This document shows positions 1-7,843 of a DNA stretch of 11,741 nt, piece after piece. A model generated the notes under the pieces. It was not told the DNA's origin and ran no database searches. It was given only the letters and a program-made list of their open reading frames with translations. Position 1 is the first letter of the stretch. Every line of letters begins with the position of its first letter. The stretch comes from an uncultured Eubacteriales bacterium (GTDB lineage Bacteria > Bacillota > Clostridia > Oscillospirales > Oscillospiraceae): positions 1 to 11,741 of the forward strand of contig URPU01000075.1 in assembly GCA_900549865.1 (NCBI GenBank), in the 5' to 3' direction. Position numbers and translations under genes: made by a program.

Positions 1-43
1 GGGGCAGCCGCTCGTTTGACACGTGCTAAATGCTTGCTATATA

Positions 44-1948
44 TTATTTGCCGATGACGCGCTTTTCGAGCCTGTCCACATCGGCGAGGAACAGCGCCGC
101 TTCGGCGTCTGACGGGATGAGGAAGCCGGTGCGCGGGGAGACCGTGAACGCCTCGACCGCGGGGCCGTCCATAAGGCAGGAGCGCTTGAACTGCTGGCTG
201 AAATACCGGCGGCAATAGCTCCTGAGCCAGCGGACAAGCTCCTCATCGGTGAACTTGTCGCCGTAGGCGCGCTTCGCCAGACGGAAGGTCTTGGACGGGG
301 TGAAGCCGCAGATCATTATCTTATGCGTGAAGAAGTCCTGAAGCGAGTAGGAGCCGACGGAGTCCTCGCTCTTCTGCTCTATCTGGTCATCATGGATGGG
401 CAGAAGCTCCGGCGTGACGGGGCAGTCCAGCACATCCCACAGCGCGGCGGCAAGCACCTTGTCGTCCGTGGTCTGGGCAATGTAGCGCACGTTCGCGCGA
501 ACCTGCGTCTTTGTCAGGCCGAGGTTGACGTCATAGTTGCTGGTATGGTCGCCGTTGAAGGTGCACCAGCCGTCCACGAACTCGCTGAGATCCTCTGTGC
601 CGACGTCAAGGCCGTTGACCTTGTTGGCGATGTCCAGCAGCACCTGAGTGCGCTCACGCGCCTGCGCGTTTTCAAAGGCGATGGAATAGTCGTCATGCGC
701 GTGGCCGATATCGTCAAAGTGCTGGTAAACAGACTTGCCGATGTCGATGACGCGAACCTCCGCGCCGAGCTGCTCCGCCACTATGACAGCGTTGGACTTC
801 GTGCGGGAGGAGGTGCCGAAGCAGGGCATGGTGCAGGCCACGACGTTCGTCGCGGGCAGGCCCATGCGCTTGACGGCCATGGCGCTGACCATGACGGCAA
901 GCGTGGAATCCACGCCGCCGGAAATGCCGACAACACAGTGGTCAAGATGCGCATACTCCATGCGCTTGACAAGGCCGGACACCTGAATGTCCAGAACGCG
1001 CTCACAGTAGGCAGGAACATCCTCCGCCCGCGTGGGCAGATGCGGATGCTTGACGTACTCGCGCGTGAGGGTCGTCTCCTCAAGCTCGCCGCCCCAGAGG
1101 GCCGTGCAAAGCTCCTCCGCCTCAAGGTCAAAGCCGCCGGTGCGGCGGCGCAGGTTCAGAAGAAAGTCCACGTCTATCTCAGACACGGCCATGCTGTCCG
1201 CCCGCTCATCCTGCGCAAGCACCACGCCGTTTTCACTGACGAGGCACAGGCCGGAGCAGACGTTGTCCGTGGTGCTCTCCCCTTTTCCGGGGGCGGCAAG
1301 GACAAGGCCGCAGGCGAAGCGCTTCGACTCATAGCGCGCGGCAAGCAGCGCGTCGTCTGTGGAGGACACCGTCGCCGGGAAGGAGGCCATCTGCGCAATG
1401 ACCGTCGCCCCGGACTGGGCGTAATACGCCGTGGGAGAATCCGCCGCGGTCACGTCCGCGCCGAGCTCCACCGCAACGGTGAGTCCGTTGAGGCTTCTGT
1501 GAGCAAAGAGCGCGCCGGGGCAAAGCTCCGTCTCCAGTGCGCCGACATAAACAAGCTCGCCCTCGCCGGGATAATCGGCGAAGCGGCTTCCGGCCACATT
1601 CTCGCGTGGGATGAGGGCAAGAAGCTCACCGTCGTAAACCACGGCGGCGCAGCTTAAAAGCCGGCTGCCAAAGGCATAGGGCAGACCCACAAGCACAAGC
1701 ATGTCCGTCCCTTCCGACGCCTTCACGACCTTTTCCAGCGCGGCGGCCGCGCCCTCAAGCAGCACCCTGTGCCCCACGAGGTCATAGCAGAAGCAGCCCG
1801 TAAGGGTAAGCTCCGGGAATACGAGGAGCTTCACGCCCTTCTCGCGCGCCGCGGCCATGCACTTTATGACCTGCTGCGCGTTATATTCAGCATCGGCGAC
1901 CTTTATGACAGGGGAAGCCGCCGCGGCCTTTACAAATCCGTCTTTCAT
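44..1948 (-). CDS. nadE: NAD+ synthetase, two-domain (glutamine-type) form with degenerate amidase site
   Basis: This 634-residue protein makes NAD+ from deamido-NAD+ and ATP in the cytosol. Residues ~5-290 form a nitrilase/CN-hydrolase amidase domain and ~315-634 the NAD synthetase domain. The synthetase half is well conserved: the ATP P-loop SGGVDS at 343-348, FENAQARERT near 425-434, WCTFNGDH at 461-468 and the tail FSQQFKRSC at 583-591. In the amidase half, Glu46 of FPELTLTG is present. The lysine position of the Glu-Lys-Cys triad reads Arg115 (IPREN), and the nucleophile segment that is normally VEICED reads VELGAD, with Gly163 replacing Cys. Length is normal for the bacterial two-domain enzyme, so this is not a truncation. 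The gene starts 39 nt after the glyS stop and is probably co-transcribed with it. Its Shine-Dalgarno (AGAGG, about 12 nt from ATG) is weak. Family assignment is very secure; loss of glutamine use is inferred. Confidence 0.96.
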   Translation of the reverse strand: MKDGFVKAAAASPVIKVADAEYNAQQVIKCMAAAREKGVKLLVFPELTLTGCFCYDLVGHRVLLEGAAAALEKVVKASEGTDMLVLVGLPYAFGSRLLSCAAVVYDGELLALIPRENVAGSRFADYPGEGELVYVGALETELCPGALFAHRSLNGLTVAVELGADVTAADSPTAYYAQSGATVIAQMASFPATVSSTDDALLAARYESKRFACGLVLAAPGKGESTTDNVCSGLCLVSENGVVLAQDERADSMAVSEIDVDFLLNLRRRTGGFDLEAEELCTALWGGELEETTLTREYVKHPHLPTRAEDVPAYCERVLDIQVSGLVKRMEYAHLDHCVVGISGGVDSTLAVMVSAMAVKRMGLPATNVVACTMPCFGTSSRTKSNAVIVAEQLGAEVRVIDIGKSVYQHFDDIGHAHDDYSIAFENAQARERTQVLLDIANKVNGLDVGTEDLSEFVDGWCTFNGDHTSNYDVNLGLTKTQVRANVRYIAQTTDDKVLAAALWDVLDCPVTPELLPIHDDQIEQKSEDSVGSYSLQDFFTHKIMICGFTPSKTFRLAKRAYGDKFTDEELVRWLRSYCRRYFSQQFKRSCLMDGPAVEAFTVSPRTGFLIPSDAEAALFLADVDRLEKRVIGK

Positions 1949-1987
1949 TTGTATTATCAGCCTCTATTTCTAATTTGAATCAAAGCA

Positions 1988-3424
1988 TCAGAATTTGATG
2001 CGCTCAGAGATATAATCCTTGACCTCGGTGATGGGGATGCGGACCTGCGTCATGCTGTCGCGCTCACGCACGGTGACGCAGTGGTCGGCCTCATCGGTCT
2101 CGGTGCCGACGGTGTTGAAGTCGAAGGTGATGCAGAAGGGCGTGCCGATCTCGTCCTCGCGGCGGTAGCGCTTGCCGATGGAGCCGGTCTCGTCGTAATC
2201 GCACATGAACTCCTTGCTGAGCTCCTGATACAGCTCAAGTGCGGGGCCGGTGAGTATCTCCTTCTTGCTGAGAGGGAGAATGGCGCACTTGAAGGGGGCG
2301 AGCGCCGGGTGCAGATGCAGCACGGTGCGCACGTCGTTATTGCCCTTCTTATCCTGCCCGACGACCTCTTCATCATACGCGTCGCACAGGACGGAGAGAA
2401 CGGTACGCTCAACGCCGAGGGAAGGCTCGATAACATAGGGGATGTAATGCTCGTTCTTATCCTGATCGTAATAGGTCAGATCCTGCCCGGAGACGGTCTG
2501 GTGCTGTGTCAGGTCGTAATCGGTGCGGTCTGCCACGCCCCAAAGCTCGCCCCAGCCGAAGGGGAAGAGGAATTCAAAGTCCGTGGTGGCCTTTGAGTAG
2601 AAGCAAAGCTCCTCGGGGTCATGGTCGCGCAGGCGGAGGTTTTCATCCTTCAGGCCGATGGACAGCAGGAAGTTGTGGCAGAAGGAGCGCCAGTAGTCGA
2701 ACCACTCAAGGTCGGTGCCCGGCTCACAGAAGAACTCAAGCTCCATCTGCTCAAACTCGCGGACGCGGAAGATGAAGTTGCCCGGAGTGATCTCGTTGCG
2801 GAAGGACTTGCCTATCTGGCCGATGCCGAAGGGCAGCTTGCGGCGCGTGGTGCGCTGAACGTTGACGAAGTTGGTGAATATGCCCTGCGCCGTCTCGGGG
2901 CGGAGGTAAACGGTGTTCTTTGCGTCCTCCGTGACGCCCTGGAAGGTCTTGAACATGAGGTTGAACTGGCGTATATCAGTGAAGTTATGCTTGCCGCAGG
3001 TGGGGCAGGGTATATTATGCTCTTCGACGAAGTCCTTCATCTCGCTCTGGGAGAAGGCGTCGATAGGCTTGGGAAGCTCAAACCCCGTCTGACCGGCCCA
3101 GTCCTCGATGAGCTTGTCGGCACGGAAGCGCTCATGGCACTCGCGGCAGTCCATAAGGGGATCGGAAAAGCCGCTGAGATGGCCGGAGGCGACCCACGTC
3201 TGCGGGTTCATGAGTATAGCCGCGTCGAGACCGACGTTATAGCGGTTCTCCTGCACGAACTTCTTCCACCACGCGCGCTTGACGTTGTTTTTAAGCTCAA
3301 CGCCGAGGGGGCCGTAATCCCAGGTGTTCGCAAGGCCGCCGTAGATCTCGCTTCCGGCGAAGATGAAGCCGCGGTTCTTGCACAGCGCCACGATCCTGTC
3401 CATTGTTTTTTCTGTGTTTTTCAT
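1988..3424 (-). CDS. glyS: Glycyl-tRNA synthetase, dimeric class II type
   Basis: This cytosolic enzyme charges tRNA-Gly with glycine at the expense of ATP. The 478-residue chain is the single-polypeptide (alpha2, GlyQS-like) form and not the alpha/beta tetramer subunits. Visible in order: motif 1 region GPLGVELKNNVK (38-49); a putative zinc site with C93-x2-C96 and C140-x2-C143; motif 2 from RPETAQG (175-181) through FRNEITP (208-214) to FEQMELEFF (224-232); motif 3 EPSLGVERT (333-341); and a C-terminal anticodon-binding domain beginning near LAPFKCAILPL (375-385). The ATG at 3424 is preceded by a good GGAAAGGA site. The gene is first in a probable glyS-nadE operon driven by the promoter at 3489-3517. 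The leader is only about 60 nt, too short for a T-box, so tRNA-sensing control of the usual kind is not evident. Confidence 0.97.
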   Translation of the reverse strand: MKNTEKTMDRIVALCKNRGFIFAGSEIYGGLANTWDYGPLGVELKNNVKRAWWKKFVQENRYNVGLDAAILMNPQTWVASGHLSGFSDPLMDCRECHERFRADKLIEDWAGQTGFELPKPIDAFSQSEMKDFVEEHNIPCPTCGKHNFTDIRQFNLMFKTFQGVTEDAKNTVYLRPETAQGIFTNFVNVQRTTRRKLPFGIGQIGKSFRNEITPGNFIFRVREFEQMELEFFCEPGTDLEWFDYWRSFCHNFLLSIGLKDENLRLRDHDPEELCFYSKATTDFEFLFPFGWGELWGVADRTDYDLTQHQTVSGQDLTYYDQDKNEHYIPYVIEPSLGVERTVLSVLCDAYDEEVVGQDKKGNNDVRTVLHLHPALAPFKCAILPLSKKEILTGPALELYQELSKEFMCDYDETGSIGKRYRREDEIGTPFCITFDFNTVGTETDEADHCVTVRERDSMTQVRIPITEVKDYISERIKF

Positions 3425-3437
3425 AATACGTCCTTTC

Positions 3438-3484
3438 CTGCGGCTGGCTGCCGCAGAGATAAAATTTAGTTGTTTCCAACAACT
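3438..3484 (-). promoter_or_regulatory. Two small hairpins in the glyS leader
   Basis: The predicted glyS leader contains two short perfect stems. AGTTGTT/AACAACT (3468-3474 with 3478-3484, 3-nt loop) lies almost at the predicted RNA 5' end. CTGCGGC/GCCGCAG (3438-3444 with 3450-3456, 5-nt loop) directly abuts the Shine-Dalgarno sequence at about 3429-3438. The first could stabilise the 5' end and the second could tune ribosome access. Both roles are inferred from position only. No T-box or known riboswitch pattern was recognised. Confidence 0.4.
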
Positions 3485-3488
3485 TATC

Positions 3489-3517
3489 AGTATAACAGAT
3501 TAACCCCGGCGTGGCAA
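3489..3517 (-). promoter_or_regulatory. Promoter for glyS-nadE
   Basis: On the minus strand TTGCCA (3517-3512) and TATACT (3494-3489) are separated by exactly 17 nt. The -10 box is preceded by TGT, an extended -10 element. Transcription would begin near 3482, giving a leader of about 60 nt before the glyS ATG. Confidence 0.75.
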
Positions 3518-3589
3518 CGATTATCAGACTTTTAACGAGTCTTAACACGCCCCGCCGCGTCATTTGCTGTAGCTTTTTTGCGCATATGC

Positions 3590-3598
3590 TGGTATAAT
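3590..3598 (+). promoter_or_regulatory. Extended -10 promoter for the acyltransferase gene
   Basis: A perfect TATAAT at 3593-3598 is preceded by TGG (3590-3592), forming an extended -10 (TGn-TATAAT). No convincing -35 box sits 16-18 nt upstream. Transcription would start near 3605, leaving a leader of about 30 nt before the ATG at 3638. It is divergent from the glyS promoter, with about 70 nt between the two cores; a short inverted repeat AGACT/AGTCT (3526-3530, 3538-3542) lies between them. Confidence 0.65.
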
Positions 3599-3637
3599 AG
3601 CGGCAAAACGCAAATACATACGCAACGGGAGGACGCC

Positions 3638-4687
3638 ATGGCACAGCTTGCACCGGCACAGGACACCACGAGGAAAAGAGAAAAGAATTATTCATTCAGC
3701 CTGATGCGCTTTCTGGCGATGCTGTCTTTGACGACCTGCCACATGTTCCAGCAGGCGGGGCACGAGATAACGGCGAACCTGCTTTCCACCAGCGTGCAGC
3801 TTTTCCTGCTTATGAGCGGCTACCTCTACGCGCACAAGGAATTCACGGAGCCGGGCGCACGGGTGAGCTTCGTGCTTAAAAACTTCGTGAAGATACTGCT
3901 GGACTACTATCTGTGCGTATTCCTGCTGGTCTTCCCGGTGTACTACTTCGTCGCGCCGGAGAACCTGACGGGAAGCAACATATACAAAATGCTGCTGGGC
4001 CGCAGCGGCTGGCAGGGCGTGCACCACTTCTGGTACATCTGTCACTGTCTGCTGTGCTATATGATGACACCGGCGCTGTACGACCTGAAAAAATACTTCC
4101 GGGCGAAGAACTGCACCCTTGCGGGGGTGATACTGCTCATCGCCGCGATGGAGGTGCTACTGAAATCCTATGAGTCGTACTTCATGCCGTACTGGCTGAG
4201 CTGCTACGTGATAGGCTATTTCATCGCGGAGATAAAGGACGAGAAGAAGCTTCGCCTCCTGTGGGCGGTATCCGCCGTCGTGGGCGTAGGGCTGACGGCG
4301 CTGACATACTGGTACAAGTTCTATTATTATGACAGCGTGCTGGGGCAGGTATCGACGCTGACATATTACGTGTTCAAGTTCCTTTTTGAATACGGCGTTG
4401 TGATCTTCGGGCTGGCCGTATTTCTGACGTTTATCATAGTCACGCGCGGCATACGCTGGCCGCAGAGGCTTAAGGGCTTCTTCGACTGGACGGACGGCAT
4501 ATCCTATGACGTATATCTTGTGCACATGATATTCGTGGAGGGCTGTCTGAGCATAATCGGCAAGACGGGCAGCGCCGCGCTGGAGGCCGTTGTAACGCTG
4601 GCGGAGGTATTCGCGGCGGCGGTGATACTCCACTGGATAAGCGGCAGACTCAAGCCGCTGGCAAACAGGCTGAGCGCGAAGCTATGA
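3638..4687 (+). CDS. Membrane acyltransferase 3 family protein (likely surface glycan O-acyltransferase)
   Basis: The 349-residue protein is strongly hydrophobic, with about nine to ten membrane segments after a short basic N-terminus (TRKREK). The N-terminal part has the acyltransferase-3 (OafA/WecH-like) pattern: FSLMRFLAMLSLTTCHMF with His35 in the first helix, then SVQLFLLMSGYLYA (52-65), the counterpart of the FFxxSGY motif. A second signature-like stretch is HHFWYICHCLLCY (129-141), and the last part has the usual SYDVYLVH (289-296). Proteins of this family move acetyl or other acyl groups onto extracytoplasmic polysaccharides or lipids; the actual acceptor cannot be told here. The start at 3638 is chosen over the upstream in-frame ATG at 3578 because GGGAGG (3628-3633) lies just ahead and 3578 precedes the predicted transcript start. 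The gene is monocistronic, ending at the terminator at 4706-4731. Confidence 0.88.
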   Translation: MAQLAPAQDTTRKREKNYSFSLMRFLAMLSLTTCHMFQQAGHEITANLLSTSVQLFLLMSGYLYAHKEFTEPGARVSFVLKNFVKILLDYYLCVFLLVFPVYYFVAPENLTGSNIYKMLLGRSGWQGVHHFWYICHCLLCYMMTPALYDLKKYFRAKNCTLAGVILLIAAMEVLLKSYESYFMPYWLSCYVIGYFIAEIKDEKKLRLLWAVSAVVGVGLTALTYWYKFYYYDSVLGQVSTLTYYVFKFLFEYGVVIFGLAVFLTFIIVTRGIRWPQRLKGFFDWTDGISYDVYLVHMIFVEGCLSIIGKTGSAALEAVVTLAEVFAAAVILHWISGRLKPLANRLSAKL

Positions 4688-4705
4688 TTTTATGTTATAC
4701 GTAAA

Positions 4706-4731
4706 AAAGAGTGCCCCGGCGGGCACTCTTT
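4706..4731. terminator. Bidirectional rho-independent terminator between convergent genes
   Basis: An 11-bp stem, AAAGAGTGCCC (4706-4716) with GGGCACTCTTT (4721-4731), closes on a CGGC loop. An A-run precedes it (4703-4708), giving U-rich tails on both strands. It lies between the stop of the acyltransferase (4687, plus) and the stop of the secreted protein (4753, minus), so it probably serves both. Confidence 0.85.
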
Positions 4732-4752
4732 CCTATAACGCTGGTATTTAGT

Positions 4753-6162
4753 TTACTCTGTCTCCGTTTCGACCGGGGTCTCTGCCTCTGCCGGGACATC
4801 GGCGGCCTGCGTGACGGGCGTTTCCTCCGTGCCGGCGCTCGGTGCGGGGGTCCTCGTATCGACGTCAGTAACAAGGCTAACATTATTTCTGATGCCGACC
4901 GTCGTGGTCTCACCTGTCGGGTCTTTAATGTCTACCTTGTCGTCGTCATTCACTCTGTAATTGTAACCATAGAGAGTATCTTTGGCCTTCGTGCCGTCAG
5001 CATATGAGTAACCAGTGTCATACTCAGTCTGCCCGTTACTCTTTGTATAGCCTTCCGGGGGCGTATCGGTGGGCACATTTGAATTTTCATTAAAGAACTT
5101 ATCCGCCGCGGGGGTGGCGTCATTTATCAGTATCGTCTTCACGACGCCCGCCATCGTGCCGTCGGTGGAGATAAGTATCCTCTCGGCAAGCTTATCCCGC
5201 TCAAGATTATCCTCAGAATACGGCCCAGAAGCTTTCCGGATCGCTGATATATGTTTTTCTGTGTTCTTTTCGACCTCGCCGTAGCTATCCCCTGTTTCTA
5301 TGCGGACAAACGTCGGCTCGCTTCCGTCTCCGAAATCGACGAAAACATAATATTCGTTTGTGTCACCCTCGCCGCGCACGATGCCAGCCTTGCAGCCTAA
5401 ATATCTTATTTTGTCCGTGTCATAACTGTACCCTGCGGAAGGAGAGGCGTTGTCCGCCGCATTCGGCGCGGGTGAGTCTTCCCCGCCCTCACCTGTCGTA
5501 TTCTGCTCTGCAAGATAATATTCCCATCCGTAACTAAAGGAAAAGTACACTGTGGTATCAGCCGGCCTGTCTGAGCCCGCAGCAGTGCTCTTGCTCTTAA
5601 CGTCTATCACCGGCTTATCCTCCGCCGGGGCAGGCGCGGATGCATCCTCCGCCGCGGCGCTGCCGTAAACAAGGTCGGCAACGACAACGATAAGGCGGTC
5701 CGCGCCGCCGCTTGCGAGGGTGTATTCATCCCCGACGCTGACGCCTATAGGCGCGCTCTGCGCTTTCAGCGCGGCAAGCTTTTCCTCAATCGCGGCTATC
5801 TCATCCGCCGTTTTGCCATCGGCCTTGACGAGGATAAGGCCGCGGTCAATATACAGCCCGGCATAGTCCAGCCCAAGCGCCTCCGCCGCGGAGGCATTCT
5901 CCCGCAGGAGATTCACCGCCGCAAGGTCAACTATGCGGATATACACCTTGCTGTCCTCAATGCGGGCGTTGAAGCTCACGCCGTCGAGCGTGACGGCGTC
6001 ATCCGTCAGATCGTGCGCGGGCACGGCGGCCGCCTCCGGCATACCGAAGCCGAAGCCCACCTTCTCACGCGGCAGATCGTCCGCGCTGGCGCATACGCCC
6101 AGCGACAGCACCACCGTCAGCATGACGGCAAGCGCAAGGATAAGTCTGAATGCTTTCCTCAT
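4753..6162 (-). CDS. Secreted acidic protein of unknown function
   Basis: I do not recognise a family. The 469-residue product starts with a typical Sec signal peptide: MRKAFR, then a hydrophobic core LILALAVMLTVVLSLGV, then ASA-DD, predicting signal peptidase cleavage after residue 27. The mature protein is acidic and rich in Ala, Asp, Glu, Pro and Thr. Residues ~57-165 look like a folded alpha/beta region (DGVSFNARIEDSKVYIRIVD). A low-complexity linker follows (about 168-200), then a Tyr/Gly/Asp-rich middle (205-400) and a disordered Pro/Glu/Thr tail ending PVETETE. There is no LPXTG motif, C-terminal membrane anchor or lipobox, so it should be released or bind the wall non-covalently. The ATG at 6162 is preferred over 6300 because GGGGAGG lies 8 nt upstream, it begins a clean signal peptide, and 6300 lies upstream of the predicted promoter. 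It appears monocistronic. Confidence 0.85.
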   Translation of the reverse strand: MRKAFRLILALAVMLTVVLSLGVCASADDLPREKVGFGFGMPEAAAVPAHDLTDDAVTLDGVSFNARIEDSKVYIRIVDLAAVNLLRENASAAEALGLDYAGLYIDRGLILVKADGKTADEIAAIEEKLAALKAQSAPIGVSVGDEYTLASGGADRLIVVVADLVYGSAAAEDASAPAPAEDKPVIDVKSKSTAAGSDRPADTTVYFSFSYGWEYYLAEQNTTGEGGEDSPAPNAADNASPSAGYSYDTDKIRYLGCKAGIVRGEGDTNEYYVFVDFGDGSEPTFVRIETGDSYGEVEKNTEKHISAIRKASGPYSEDNLERDKLAERILISTDGTMAGVVKTILINDATPAADKFFNENSNVPTDTPPEGYTKSNGQTEYDTGYSYADGTKAKDTLYGYNYRVNDDDKVDIKDPTGETTTVGIRNNVSLVTDVDTRTPAPSAGTEETPVTQAADVPAEAETPVETETE

Positions 6163-6247
6163 GTCGTTCCTCCCCATTCGCATAAATACCATTCCGTTTT
6201 CACCGACGGCCAACAGTGGCACACGTGTGTGCAAGCCGCGAGGTACA

Positions 6248-6266
6248 TATACCATGTATAATATAC
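6248..6266. promoter_or_regulatory. Operator-like alternating half-sites over the promoter start region
   Basis: TATAC (6248-6252), GTATA (6256-6260) and TATAC (6262-6266) form two overlapping inverted repeats with spacers of 3 and 1 nt. They cover the -10 box and predicted start of the secreted-protein promoter, where a repressor would typically bind. AT-rich promoter DNA can produce such patterns by chance. Confidence 0.3.
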
Positions 6267-6288
6267 ACGTAAATGTGCAGAAAGTCAA
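6260..6288 (-). promoter_or_regulatory. Promoter for the secreted acidic protein
   Basis: On the minus strand TTGACT (6288-6283) and TATATT (6265-6260) are spaced by 17 nt, a near-consensus vegetative promoter. Transcription would start near 6253, giving an untranslated leader of about 90 nt before the ATG at 6162. Confidence 0.75.
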
Positions 6289-6380
6289 CACGCGGCGCAA
6301 ATGTTTTGGCGCATATTTGCGGAAACAAAACCGATACTAACAGCGTCTATATAAATATAACGCAGGAGGCGCAGAGATAG

Positions 6381-7832
6381 ATGAGAACGCTTCTGAAAAG
6401 GCTGAAAACCAGCCCGACGGCGGACGCCGCCCTGATATCCGCGGCGGTGTTCGTTTTTCTTCTTGCCGCAGGGATGTTTTTCATGATGGACGACCGCCAC
6501 GTGCGCTTTTACGTGAGCGGCGAGACGGAAATGAACGTGGAATACGGACAGAGCTTCAGCGATCCGGGGGCACGCGCCTCCGCCGTGGGCGCGTTCAGCA
6601 GCGCGCTGCCGCTGAAGGTGGCCTGTCAGGGCAATGTGGACACGAGCCGGATAGGCAGCTACCGTCTGATATACAAGGCGCACTATAAATCCCGCGACTA
6701 CACGGCGGAGCGCGTGGTGAACGTCGTGGATACGACGCCGCCGGAGATAACGCTTGTGTCCGACCCGGACTACAGGCCAAACTGGCTGGAGGGCTACGTC
6801 GAGGAGGGGTACACCGCGCGCGACGCGCACGACGGCGACCTGACCGTCGCGGTGCAGGTGTCCGCCAGCGGGGACAGTATCATATACACCGTGACCGACG
6901 CCGCCGGTAACTGCGCACAGGCGGAGCGGAGGCCGAACTACACCCTCGCCCGGCCGGAGATCCGGCTTTACGGGGATGAGAGCGTGACGATAAGCGCGCG
7001 GCCGCGCTATGCCGATCCCGGCTGCGCCGCATACGACGAAAACGGGAACGACCTGAGCGCCTATGTGACCGTCAGCGACACGCTGCGGCCGGACGTGCCG
7101 GGCGACTACACCGTGTATTACAGCATCACGAACGCGCAGGGCGACTGCGTCAGCGCGGAGAGGCACGTCACTGTCAGCGGGCAGGCGTGTCCGGAGGCCG
7201 TGACGCCGGAGGAAAAGACCATATACCTCACCTTTGACGACGGGCCGGGGCCATACACAGCGGAGCTTCTGGACGTGCTGGACAAATACGGCGTGAAGGC
7301 GACCTTCTTCGTCACGGGCAACCGCGAGAAATACCGCGACGTGATAACGCGCGCATACAACGCCGGGCACAGCATCGGCGTGCACAGCTACAGCCACGAA
7401 TACGGGCGCATATACGCCGGGGAGGACGCGTTCTTCGACGACTTCAACGCAACAGAGGACATGATACACGAGCTGACGGGCAGCTACACCCAGCTTTGCA
7501 GGTTCCCGGGCGGGAGCTCCAACACCGTCAGCCGCTTCAACCGCGGGATAATGACGCGTCTTTCGCAGGAGCTGGAGGCGATGAGCTATCGCTACTTCGA
7601 CTGGAACGTATACAGCGGAGATGCCGGAGAGACGCAAAGCACCGCGAAGATAGTGGACAACATCATTTCCGGCTGCGCGGGCAAGCGCTGCGCCGTGGTA
7701 TTGCAGCACGACATCAAGGATTACAGCGTATACGCCGTGGAGGACGTGATAAAATGGGGGCTGGACAACGGGTACAGCTTCAAGGCGCTCGACCTTTCAA
7801 GCCCCGGAATGCACCACGGCATCGCAAACTGA
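6381..7832 (+). CDS. Membrane-anchored polysaccharide deacetylase with Ig-like domains
   Basis: The 483-residue protein has a cytoplasmic basic N-terminus, one membrane helix (about 17-36) and an extracellular remainder. Residues ~40-118, ~119-190 and ~191-267 look like three tandem Ig-like modules of the DUF5011 type; examples are YGQSFSDPGARA and SYRLIYKA, ending VVDTTPPEITL, and a repeat of RYADPGCAAYDENGND with GDYTVYYSIT. A NodB-homology (carbohydrate esterase 4) domain fills 278-472. All five CE4 motifs are present: TFDDGP (284-289, Asp286/Asp287), HSYSH (335-339, metal-binding His335/His339), RFPGG (374-378), DWN (408-410) and LQHD (441-444, His443). This predicts a metal-dependent N-deacetylase acting on peptidoglycan or another surface glycan outside the membrane. 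Start: ATG after AGGAGG (6364-6369). The upstream AT-rich stretch (6348-6361) could hold a -10 but no good -35 was found. Flanked by opposite-strand and terminated units, so monocistronic. Confidence 0.94.
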   Translation: MRTLLKRLKTSPTADAALISAAVFVFLLAAGMFFMMDDRHVRFYVSGETEMNVEYGQSFSDPGARASAVGAFSSALPLKVACQGNVDTSRIGSYRLIYKAHYKSRDYTAERVVNVVDTTPPEITLVSDPDYRPNWLEGYVEEGYTARDAHDGDLTVAVQVSASGDSIIYTVTDAAGNCAQAERRPNYTLARPEIRLYGDESVTISARPRYADPGCAAYDENGNDLSAYVTVSDTLRPDVPGDYTVYYSITNAQGDCVSAERHVTVSGQACPEAVTPEEKTIYLTFDDGPGPYTAELLDVLDKYGVKATFFVTGNREKYRDVITRAYNAGHSIGVHSYSHEYGRIYAGEDAFFDDFNATEDMIHELTGSYTQLCRFPGGSSNTVSRFNRGIMTRLSQELEAMSYRYFDWNVYSGDAGETQSTAKIVDNIISGCAGKRCAVVLQHDIKDYSVYAVEDVIKWGLDNGYSFKALDLSSPGMHHGIAN

Positions 7833-7843
7833 CGGAGTTATAT

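Noticed and set aside
323..1657. Long plus-strand reading frame of 444 codons opposite nadE
   Set aside because: It is fully antisense to a clearly conserved gene, has a biased composition and no recognisable domain. Long antisense frames are expected in GC-rich genes.
2621..3469. Plus-strand reading frame of 282 codons opposite glyS
   Set aside because: Antisense to a conserved synthetase and runs into the glyS promoter side. It shows no family pattern.
3425..3640. T-box riboswitch upstream of glyS
   Set aside because: The promoter leaves a leader of only about 60 nt, without specifier-loop or antiterminator architecture.
6220..6229. CACACGTGTG palindrome as an operator
   Set aside because: A 10-bp palindrome in the leader of the secreted-protein gene can arise by chance; there is no second site or known regulator nearby.
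6257..6262. Plus-strand TATAAT as a promoter for the deacetylase gene
   Set aside because: No acceptable -35 box lies 16-18 nt upstream, and it overlaps the better minus-strand promoter.
6285..7709. Minus-strand reading frame of 474 codons opposite the deacetylase
   Set aside because: It is very rich in Val, His, Arg and Ala with no domain pattern, and it is antisense to a gene with all five CE4 motifs.
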